Source: Marixanthotalea marina
Lineage (GTDB): Bacteria > Bacteroidota > Bacteroidia > Flavobacteriales > Flavobacteriaceae
Direction: 5' to 3'
NCBI GenBank assembly: GCA_018883545.1
Contig: JAHLEH010000002.1
Coordinates: 186,001 to 250,000 of the forward strand
Length of the DNA: 64,000 nt
In this document: positions 57,719 through 64,000 of the stretch, in pieces
Layout: each line of letters opens with the position of its first letter
Numbering within the stretch: the first letter of the stretch is position 1
The notes under the pieces: generated by a model
Seen by the model: only the letters and a program-made list of their open reading frames with translations
The model's database searches: none
What the model was told of the DNA's origin: nothing
Made by a program: the position numbers and the translations under genes

Positions 57719-58900
57719 ATGATTGATATTGAAACTGCTAAACAGCTAGTCAAGAAAAACACGAAACCTCTGCTTAAAGAAACTATATTGCCCATTGAGA
57801 AATCTGGAGGCTATTCTTTATGCAAAAATATTTATGCGCCCATCAACATGCCGCCTTTCAGGCAATCGGCTATGGACGGTTACGCCTTAAATCTACAAGA
57901 TGATAACATTTATAATATTATAGGTGAAGTTAAGGCTGGCGATGCACATCAACCTGTATTAAAAAAAGGGGAAGCCGTTAGAATTTTCACTGGTGCACCA
58001 GTCCCAGACACGGCCAATGCAGTCATTATGCAAGAGAAAGTTACTATAACAGACAAAGAACTGGTCATTCAAAACTCACTTTCGGAAAACCACAACATTC
58101 GCGCCATTGGTGAGCAAGTAAAAAAAGGTGATCTGGCTTTAGAGAAGAATACCAAATTAACACCGGCAGGCATTGGTTATTTGGCATCCTTAGGAATTAC
58201 CCATGTTTCAGTTTATAAAAAACCCGCCATTGGTATTGTTACCACTGGGAATGAACTTATTGATGCTGGCGAGGAATTGAATTACGGTAAAATATACGAG
58301 AGCAATTCCAAAATGCTTCAAAACGCTCTGTATAATCTTAAGTTTTACGATATAACCTTTTATAAAGTTGCGGATAATTACAAAGAAACGCTATTAGAAT
58401 TAGAAAAAGCCTCCAAAAACAACGACTTGGTTCTCATTTCAGGAGGCATTTCGGTAGGCGATTACGATTTTGCTGGCAAAGCGCTTTACGAACTACACGT
58501 AAAAGAACACTTTTATAAGGTCATGCAAAAACCGGGAAAACCTTTGTTTTTTGGTACCAAAAATAACACGCTCTTTTTTGCGTTACCGGGTAATCCTGCA
58601 GCATCACTAACTTGTTTTTACATCTATGTTTACATCGCTTTGCAAAAAATGATGGATAGAGACAAATTAGAACTAACTAAGGTTACGGCTAAATCGGTAA
58701 ATGGATTTAGAAAATTTGGAGATAGACCACAGTTTTTAAAAGCCATATACAAGAATGGAAATGTTGAAATATTAGAAGGCCAAAGCTCAGCCATGTTACA
58801 AACATTCGCCCTAGCCAATGCTTTCGTGTTTTTACCTGAAAATATTTCTAACGTCAATAGAAATGATACTGTGGAAACCATTTTATTACCAAATTATTGA
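57719..58900 (+). CDS. moeA: molybdopterin molybdotransferase
   Basis: A 393-residue enzyme that inserts molybdate into adenylated molybdopterin. Family motifs are MPPFRQSAMDGYAL near residue 45, IFTGAPVPDTANAVIMQE, IGIVTTGNELIDAGE and SGGISVGDYDF (catalytic Asp), and the ALPGNPAAS loop. It is the first gene of the cofactor operon, under a ModE-type operator, and is divergent from napD. Confidence 0.95.
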   Translation: MIDIETAKQLVKKNTKPLLKETILPIEKSGGYSLCKNIYAPINMPPFRQSAMDGYALNLQDDNIYNIIGEVKAGDAHQPVLKKGEAVRIFTGAPVPDTANAVIMQEKVTITDKELVIQNSLSENHNIRAIGEQVKKGDLALEKNTKLTPAGIGYLASLGITHVSVYKKPAIGIVTTGNELIDAGEELNYGKIYESNSKMLQNALYNLKFYDITFYKVADNYKETLLELEKASKNNDLVLISGGISVGDYDFAGKALYELHVKEHFYKVMQKPGKPLFFGTKNNTLFFALPGNPAASLTCFYIYVYIALQKMMDRDKLELTKVTAKSVNGFRKFGDRPQFLKAIYKNGNVEILEGQSSAMLQTFALANAFVFLPENISNVNRNDTVETILLPNY

Positions 58901-58903
58901 TTT

Positions 58904-59242
58904 ATGGACTATAAAATAAAAAGCAGAATATGGATTGAGTCTGAAAACAATGTGTTGTTGGGCGAAGGTCGCGTGCATTTACTGAAAGCAATTAACGAAA
59001 CAGGCTCACTATCAAAAGCAGCTAAATCTATTAATATTTCCTATAAAAAAGCATGGAGTTTACTGGATTCCATAAACAAATCAGCTAAAAAACCTGTCAC
59101 CATAAATAGTATCGGTGGTAAAGGGGGAGGCGGTGCCGAATTAACCGATTATGGGAAATCGCTAATCTCAGCTTTTGATGAAATCAACCAAAATTGCTGG
59201 GCGTTTTTGGACAAGCAACTTGAAAAAATTAAAAAACTTTAA
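58904..59242 (+). CDS. ModE-like winged helix-turn-helix regulator without TOBE domains
   Basis: A 112-residue protein that matches the N-terminal DNA-binding half of ModE: VLLGEGRVHLLKAINETGSLSKAAKSINISYKKAWSLLDSIN (HTH about 35-60) and the GGKGGGGAELTDYGKSLI wing. The two TOBE (molybdate-binding) domains of E. coli ModE are absent, so how it would sense molybdate is not clear. It starts 3 bases after moeA and is a good candidate to bind the operator at 57683-57710. Confidence 0.87.
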   Translation: MDYKIKSRIWIESENNVLLGEGRVHLLKAINETGSLSKAAKSINISYKKAWSLLDSINKSAKKPVTINSIGGKGGGGAELTDYGKSLISAFDEINQNCWAFLDKQLEKIKKL

Positions 59243-59315
59243 AATAATAACTCTAAAATTACAGGCACTTATAACTTTAAATACTTTAGTCACTTCCAAC
59301 TTTAGACACTAGTTA

Positions 59316-60056
59316 ATGCTACAAACAGAAAACATATATATCTTTTTATTGGTTCTGCCAATTGTTTCCTTTCTGTATTCCAGCGTAGGTCACGGCGGTG
59401 CCAGCGGCTATTTAGCCTTAATGGCCTTGTTTTCATTTGCACCCGAAACCATGAAACCAACAGCTTTATTATTAAACCTTTTTGTAGCGGGCATTTCGTT
59501 TTATTACTATTATAAAAGCGGTTATTTTAATAAAAAACTGTTTTTATCATTTGCTATTACTTCAATTCCATTAGCTTTTTTAGGTGGAACCATAGAACTA
59601 GATGCCACTATCTATAAAAAAATACTAGCTATTTTGCTGGTATTTGCCATTTTAAAAATGTTGAACGTTTTTGGGAAGGAAAACGGCTCCATCAAACAAG
59701 TAAAATTATGGCAAGGTCTGTTGGTTGGTGGTGTTATTGGATTCTTTTCTGGACTCATAGGTATTGGTGGCGGCATTATTTTAACGCCAATTATTTTATT
59801 ACTTCATTGGGGCAATATGAAAGAAGCAGCGGCTGTTTCAGCTTTATTTATTTGGGTGAATTCTGCCGCAGGACTTACGGGACAGCTTACCAGTGGCATT
59901 ACATTGGAAAAAGAATCGTTTCTATTGGTAGCCATCGCATTAATTGGCGGTACTTTGGGAGGCTATTTTGGAAGTAAAAAAATAAACAATCAAAACTTAA
60001 GATATATACTGGCTTTTGTTTTGGCAATAGCATGTTTTAAATTAATATTCGCCTAA
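59316..60056 (+). CDS. TauE/SafE family membrane permease
   Basis: A 246-residue protein with about eight membrane segments and the two glycine-rich family repeats, SSVGHGGASGYLALMALFSFAPETMKP near residue 22 and GLIGIGGGIILTPIILLLHWG near 150. The family moves sulfur oxyanions and related organic acids. It is embedded in the molybdenum-cofactor operon (2 bases before mobA), so it might move molybdate, sulfite, sulfate or a by-product; none is proven. Confidence 0.87.
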   Translation: MLQTENIYIFLLVLPIVSFLYSSVGHGGASGYLALMALFSFAPETMKPTALLLNLFVAGISFYYYYKSGYFNKKLFLSFAITSIPLAFLGGTIELDATIYKKILAILLVFAILKMLNVFGKENGSIKQVKLWQGLLVGGVIGFFSGLIGIGGGIILTPIILLLHWGNMKEAAAVSALFIWVNSAAGLTGQLTSGITLEKESFLLVAIALIGGTLGGYFGSKKINNQNLRYILAFVLAIACFKLIFA

Positions 60057-60057
60057 C

Positions 60058-60621
60058 ATGAAAAAAATAACAGCAATCATATTGGCAGGCGGAAAAAGTT
60101 CCAGAATGGGCACCGATAAAGGGTTTCTAACGCTTAATAATAAGTGGTTTGTTCAGCATATTATTGATGCCGCAAAACCTTTGGTTAACGATTTTATTAT
60201 TGTGTCTGATGATAATGAATATGATATTTTCAATTATAACCGAATTACGGATTGCATTAAAGAAGCTGGTCCTTTAGCAGGTATTTACACAGGGTTAAAA
60301 CATACTAAAACAAATTACAATTTGGTTTTGAGTTGTGATATTCCGTTGATTAATTCAACCGTTTTAAACAAATTGATTGATGCCATGGACGATTGTTCTG
60401 AAGTCATACAAATTGAAAGCCTAGGCAGAACCATGCCTTTGATTGCATTGTACAAAAAACAGTGCGAACACAAATTTTTAGAACTTTTAAACCAAGGAGA
60501 ACGCCGCTTACAATATGCCGTGAACCATTGTCAATTTAAAAACGTGGTAATTGAAAACGAAAAAGCCATGTTTACAAAAAACATCAATACACCCAAGGAA
60601 TTAAATGAAATAACAGAATGA
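60058..60621 (+). CDS. mobA: molybdenum cofactor guanylyltransferase
   Basis: A 187-residue nucleotidyltransferase that attaches GMP to the molybdenum cofactor, making the bis-MGD form required by NapA. The GTP-binding loop ILAGGKSSRMGTDKGFL is at 8-24, the metal Asp in LSCDIPLI near 100. It is slightly short but complete. It overlaps moaD by 4 bases (ATGA). Confidence 0.92.
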   Translation: MKKITAIILAGGKSSRMGTDKGFLTLNNKWFVQHIIDAAKPLVNDFIIVSDDNEYDIFNYNRITDCIKEAGPLAGIYTGLKHTKTNYNLVLSCDIPLINSTVLNKLIDAMDDCSEVIQIESLGRTMPLIALYKKQCEHKFLELLNQGERRLQYAVNHCQFKNVVIENEKAMFTKNINTPKELNEITE

Positions 60622-60851
60622 ATATTAACATTAAATATTTCGGATTGCTAGCTGAAGTAACCCAACAAGAAGCCGAAACCATCAATTTTGAGGGCAAACT
60701 TGTTTCTGAACTTTTGGATGTTTTACAATCAAAATATCCAGCGCTGAAAAACAAAGATTTTAAAGTGGCACAAAATCAGGAATTGGTTTCTATAAATACT
60801 GAAATAACAGGCCAAGAAATTGCCATATTGCCACCATTTTCGGGTGGGTAA
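60618..60851 (+). CDS. moaD: molybdopterin synthase sulfur carrier subunit
   Basis: A 77-residue ubiquitin-like protein ending in PPFSGG; the C-terminal Gly-Gly is adenylated and then thiocarboxylated to donate sulfur to the molybdopterin precursor. The start MNINIKYFGLLAEVTQQEAE is typical of MoaD. Its partners MoeB-like and MoaE are the next two genes. Confidence 0.93.
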   Translation: MNINIKYFGLLAEVTQQEAETINFEGKLVSELLDVLQSKYPALKNKDFKVAQNQELVSINTEITGQEIAILPPFSGG

Positions 60852-60921
60852 ACAAAAGTTAATTCAAGTGATTTTAGGCAGACAGGTATCGAGAACATAT
60901 TAATTAAAATGAATATAATTG

Positions 60922-60947
60922 GATTCCTGCATTCGCAGGAATGACAG
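60922..60947. repeat. REP-like palindrome inside the moa operon
   Basis: GGATTCCTGC pairs with GCAGGAAT around ATTC, ending in GACA. The 26 bases differ from 21863-21888 at 3 positions. It lies in the 103-base gap between moaD and moeB, directly upstream of the moeB start. Confidence 0.6.
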
Positions 60948-60954
60948 ATAAAGA

Positions 60955-62052
60955 ATGACAAATAGATACAACAGACATATTATCCTTTCAGAAATTGGTC
61001 AAATTGGCCAGGACAAAATCACTAAAGCCAAAGTATTGGTGGTTGGTGCGGGTGGATTAGGCTGCCCTATCCTGCAATACCTTGCTGCTGCAGGTGTTGG
61101 CACACTTGGCATTATAGATTTTGACACGGTAGACATTACCAACCTACAACGCCAAGTACTTTTTGGAAATGCTTCTATAGGTCAAAATAAAGCCATCGCT
61201 GCCAAAGAACGATTAACCGATTTAAATAGTGATATTTCCATTATAACATACCCAGAACCGCTTACCTATCAAAACGCCATTGGATTATTTAAGGAATACG
61301 ATATTATTGTTGATGGTTCCGATAACTTTGAAACACGCTATTTGGTGAATGATGCCTGTGTTATTACCAACAAACCCTTGGTTTATGGAGCTATTTATAA
61401 GTTTGAAGGCCAAGTCTCGGTTTTCAACTACAATAACGGGCCTAGTTACCGATGTTTATTCCCAGAACCTCCAAAAAAAGGCACTGTTCCCAATTGTTCC
61501 GAGATTGGTGTTTTGGGCGTTTTACCCGGTATTATTGGAAGTATGCAAGCGAACGAAGTTTTAAAAATAGTTTTGGGAATTGGCGATGTTTTATCTGGGA
61601 AATTACTTTACTATAATGCCTTAACATGCAGTACAACTTTATTAAAAATCAATAAAACCGAAGAGCAGTTTCTCTCTGTTTTAAAAGACGCTCCTTCATT
61701 CAATAAAAAACAATTGAATATCTATTGCGACACAGAAAGGGTAATTTCTTTATATGATATTATTAATATTGAAAACTTTCAACTTATAGATGTACGTGAA
61801 CCTCAAGAATTACCAAAAGTTATAGGTAAGGAAGTAACCCATATTCCTTTAAGTTCTTTAGAAGATAATCTGGATAAAATTATGTTTGATAAAGAAAATT
61901 TAATTTTTTGCCAATCGGGTGTGCGAAGCAAACAAGCCATTTCAATATTAAAAAACCAAGGAATTAATAACTGCTTTAGCATCAAAGAAGGGGCTTCAGA
62001 AATAAATGACTTTTTAAGCAACCATTACAAAACAACAACAAATGACAGATAA
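60955..62052 (+). CDS. moeB: MoeB-like adenylyltransferase fused to rhodanese
   Basis: A 365-residue fusion. The ThiF/MoeB domain (about 1-240) has the ATP loop VVGAGGLGCPILQYLAAAGVG and DITNLQRQVLF. The C-terminal rhodanese domain (about 265-360) has an active Cys in FCQSGVRSKQA. It activates the MoaD C-terminus and may supply sulfur. The zinc Cys pairs of E. coli MoeB are missing: the first pair reads SYRC, and no CxxC follows LTC near residue 225. It overlaps moaE by 11 bases. Confidence 0.92.
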   Translation: MTNRYNRHIILSEIGQIGQDKITKAKVLVVGAGGLGCPILQYLAAAGVGTLGIIDFDTVDITNLQRQVLFGNASIGQNKAIAAKERLTDLNSDISIITYPEPLTYQNAIGLFKEYDIIVDGSDNFETRYLVNDACVITNKPLVYGAIYKFEGQVSVFNYNNGPSYRCLFPEPPKKGTVPNCSEIGVLGVLPGIIGSMQANEVLKIVLGIGDVLSGKLLYYNALTCSTTLLKINKTEEQFLSVLKDAPSFNKKQLNIYCDTERVISLYDIINIENFQLIDVREPQELPKVIGKEVTHIPLSSLEDNLDKIMFDKENLIFCQSGVRSKQAISILKNQGINNCFSIKEGASEINDFLSNHYKTTTNDR

Positions 62053-62485
62053 AAAACCAAAAAACGTATTCAAACAAGGTGCCATTGCTTCAGAATTTAT
62101 TGGTGAATCCATCGCCAAACACCAAAGCAAAACCTCTATTGGGGCACACAATATTTTTCTAGGCCAAGTAAGAGCCGATGTGGTTGATGGTAAGCCCATC
62201 TCCGCTATTGAATATACAGCTTACGAGGACATGGCCAATACCAAGTTCCACGACATACGTGAAGCAGCTTTCGAAAAATTTAACCTAACATGCATGCACA
62301 TTTACCATAGCTTAGGTATTGTAAAAGCTGGCGAAATTTGCTTATTTGTATTTGTGTCGTCACCAAGACGTAAAGAAGTTTTTAAAGCGTTGGAATATAT
62401 TGTTGAAGAAATAAAAGCCCAAGTGCCCGTTTTTGGCAAAGAAATTTTTGAGGACGACACACATCAATGGAAGAAAAATACGTAA
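62042..62485 (+). CDS. moaE: molybdopterin synthase catalytic subunit
   Basis: A 147-residue MoaE protein. Conserved segments are GAHNIFLGQVRADVVDG, IEYTAYEDMA, IYHSLGIVKAGEICLFVFVSSPRRKEVFKA and the lysine-rich IKAQVPVFGKEIFED with the active lysines. It pairs with MoaD to convert cyclic pyranopterin to molybdopterin. It overlaps the MoeB-like gene by 11 bases, so the two are coupled. Confidence 0.94.
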   Translation: MTDKKPKNVFKQGAIASEFIGESIAKHQSKTSIGAHNIFLGQVRADVVDGKPISAIEYTAYEDMANTKFHDIREAAFEKFNLTCMHIYHSLGIVKAGEICLFVFVSSPRRKEVFKALEYIVEEIKAQVPVFGKEIFEDDTHQWKKNT

Positions 62486-62554
62486 ATCGTTTATTTGTTA
62501 GTCGTTAAGTCGACGCAACTAAACAACAAACAACAAAACATCTAAACAACAATC

Positions 62555-63466
62555 ATGGTAGACATTACACATAAAAGCACCACCCTTCGAACTGCTACAG
62601 CACAGGCTATTGTAAAGGTAAGCAAACCTGAAACGATTGAGGCGATAAAAAATGACACCGTTCCCAAAGGCAATGTATTTGCCATGAGTAAGGCTGCAGG
62701 TCTATTAGGCGTAAAACGTACGCCCGATATTTTACCCGATTGCCACCCCTTGCCCATTGAATTTACTGGTGTTGAATACGAAATAAGCGACTTAGAAATC
62801 ACTGTTCTGTTTACGGTTAAAACCATATACAAAACTGGCGTTGAAGTGGAAGCCATGCATGGGGCCAGTGTGGTGGCTTTAAATATGTACGACATGCTAA
62901 AACCTATCGATAAAGGCATTGAAATACACCACATTAAATTATTGAACAAAAAAGGAGGCAAATCCGATTTTAAAAATCACTTCAGACAAGATTTAACCGC
63001 CGCAGTAATTGTGTGCTCTGATACCATTTCGGCTGGCCAAAAAGAAGACAAAGCAGGCAAAGCCATCATTGAAAAGCTAGAGCTTTGCGGTGTAAATCTT
63101 TTTGATTACATTATCATTCCAGATGAAAAAGAAACCATACAAGAAAAAGCAAAGCTGTATCAAGAACAAGGTGCTGATTTAATTATTTATACAGGCGGTA
63201 CGGGACTTTCAGGAAGAGATGTCACACCCGATGCTTTAATTCCATTATTGGATAGGCGCATACCGGGCATTGAAGAAGCCATTCGTAATTATGGACAAGG
63301 CAGAACACCCTACGCTATGCTGTCACGCAGTGTGGCTGGCACCATAAAAAACACCCTGGTTTTGGCCCTGCCAGGCTCTACCAATGGTGCTAAGGAATCG
63401 ATGGATGCCATTTTCCCTTCGGTGTTGCATATTTTCGGGGTTTTAAGAGGTGCGAGACATGACTAA
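62555..63466 (+). CDS. moaCB: bifunctional MoaC-MoaB protein
   Basis: A 303-residue fusion. Residues 1-150 are MoaC (cyclic pyranopterin monophosphate synthase): DITHKSTTLRTATAQAIV, LPDCHPLP and MHGASVVALNMYDMLKP. Residues about 153-303 are MoaB/MogA-like: AAVIVCSDTISAGQKEDKAG, IYTGGTGLSGRDVTPDA and LALPGSTNGAKESMDAI, the molybdopterin adenylyl step. Fusions of this kind are known in a number of bacteria. The order matches early and late steps of one pathway. Confidence 0.93.
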   Translation: MVDITHKSTTLRTATAQAIVKVSKPETIEAIKNDTVPKGNVFAMSKAAGLLGVKRTPDILPDCHPLPIEFTGVEYEISDLEITVLFTVKTIYKTGVEVEAMHGASVVALNMYDMLKPIDKGIEIHHIKLLNKKGGKSDFKNHFRQDLTAAVIVCSDTISAGQKEDKAGKAIIEKLELCGVNLFDYIIIPDEKETIQEKAKLYQEQGADLIIYTGGTGLSGRDVTPDALIPLLDRRIPGIEEAIRNYGQGRTPYAMLSRSVAGTIKNTLVLALPGSTNGAKESMDAIFPSVLHIFGVLRGARHD

Positions 63467-63536
63467 AATGTTTATTCGTGGATTCGTTAATTCTTTTAAC
63501 GGATTACACGATTCAACAATTGAACAAAACTAAGAA

Positions 63537-64000
63537 ATGAACAAAACTAAAAACATATTACGAGATTCCCACGGCAGAGACCATACCTATTTGCGCATTT
63601 CGCTGATAGAACGCTGTAATTTACGTTGCTCGTATTGCATGCCCGAGGAAGGTGTACAATTATCTCCCAAAAGTCATTTAATGACCTACGAGGAAATCTA
63701 CGATATTGCCAAATTATTTGTAAAACACGGTGTGACAAAAATAAGGCTCACAGGTGGCGAACCCTTGGTTAGAAAAGATATTCCCGTCATTCTTGAAAAA
63801 TTGGCCACGCTTCCTGTGGAATTGTCTATAACCTCCAATGCGGTTATTATCGATAAATTTATAGATATTTTAAAAGCAACAGGCGTTAACAAAGTAAACA
63901 TAAGCTTGGATTCTTTAGACAAAGACAAGTTTAAGCACATCACACGCAGGGATCAATTTGAAAAAGTTTACAAGAATATTTTCTTGTTGGTCAAGGAAGG
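63537..64000 (+). CDS. moaA: GTP 3',8-cyclase (MoaA), cut by the window end
   Basis: The first 154 residues of a radical SAM protein, with no stop before the window ends. The SAM cluster motif is CNLRCSYCMP (CxxxCxxC), followed by LTGGEPLVRKDIP and NISLDSLDKDKF, all typical of MoaA. MoaA makes the first cofactor intermediate from GTP, which the MoaC half of the preceding protein then uses. It starts 70 bases after moaCB. Confidence 0.93.
   Translation, partial: MNKTKNILRDSHGRDHTYLRISLIERCNLRCSYCMPEEGVQLSPKSHLMTYEEIYDIAKLFVKHGVTKIRLTGGEPLVRKDIPVILEKLATLPVELSITSNAVIIDKFIDILKATGVNKVNISLDSLDKDKFKHITRRDQFEKVYKNIFLLVKE

Overview
This AT-rich 64 kb window is ordinary chromosomal DNA from a member of the Bacteroidota, most likely a marine-type Flavobacteriaceae. 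The evidence is a type IX secretion (type B) C-terminal sorting domain on a large secreted repeat protein, many short lipoprotein signals, candidate promoters with the Bacteroidota -7 box TAnnTTTG, a YtxJ-type thioredoxin-like protein, a WG-repeat protein and few Shine-Dalgarno sequences. I saw no rRNA, tRNA, CRISPR array, phage or insertion sequence.

Bases 1-40500 are a mosaic of housekeeping and small accessory genes. They include two related Crp/Fnr regulators (one beside an AhpD-like protein, one beside a DinB protein), an amidohydrolase, a YceI protein, an MsbA-like ABC exporter, a cNMP/CBS/DUF294 signalling protein followed by a DnaQ-like exonuclease, galK, a one-protein HTH/membrane/WG-repeat regulator, glyA, fahA, a GNAT-nitrilase fusion, a GIY-YIG protein and katG. 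Then come an RluA-family pseudouridine synthase with a long coiled-coil N-terminus, ytxJ, clpB, deoC, the 5-oxoprolinase set pxpABC, a secreted gliding-associated repeat protein, yifB and a beta-lactamase-fold hydrolase. Between 18864 and 19139 lies a small membrane-protein gene broken by an in-frame TGA. A short degenerate copy of the yifB 3' end sits beyond the secreted repeat protein.

Bases 40588-64000 form a continuous nitrate-respiration and molybdenum-cofactor island. On the minus strand, read in transcription order, it contains napD-napA-napB, a tetraheme lipoprotein, a four-cluster Fe-S protein and an NrfD-type membrane subunit. Next is an FNR-type regulator with a complete Fe-S cysteine set. 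A cassette follows: single-domain globin, Tll0287/DUF3365 heme protein, small heme-b-like membrane protein, FAD/2Fe-2S reductase and pentaheme cytochrome c. Last is a nitrate-type ABC importer (nrtABCD) with an outer-membrane porin. The plus strand, divergent from napD, carries moeA, a ModE-like regulator, a TauE/SafE permease, mobA, moaD, a moeB/rhodanese fusion, moaE, a moaC-moaB fusion and moaA (cut by the window end).

A working model is nitrate entry through the porin, reduction by NapA with electrons from quinol through the Fe-S/NrfD module and multiheme cytochromes, cofactor supply from the divergent operon, and control by two regulators encoded inside the island. The same 16-bp palindrome, TAAGTA-N4-TACTTA, occurs upstream of the FNR-type gene, the globin cassette and nrtA. 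A near-ideal ModE operator lies directly before moeA. The least familiar part is the globin/heme-protein/reductase/pentaheme cassette, which looks like an electron or nitric-oxide handling module. No nitrite or NO reductase is visible in the window.
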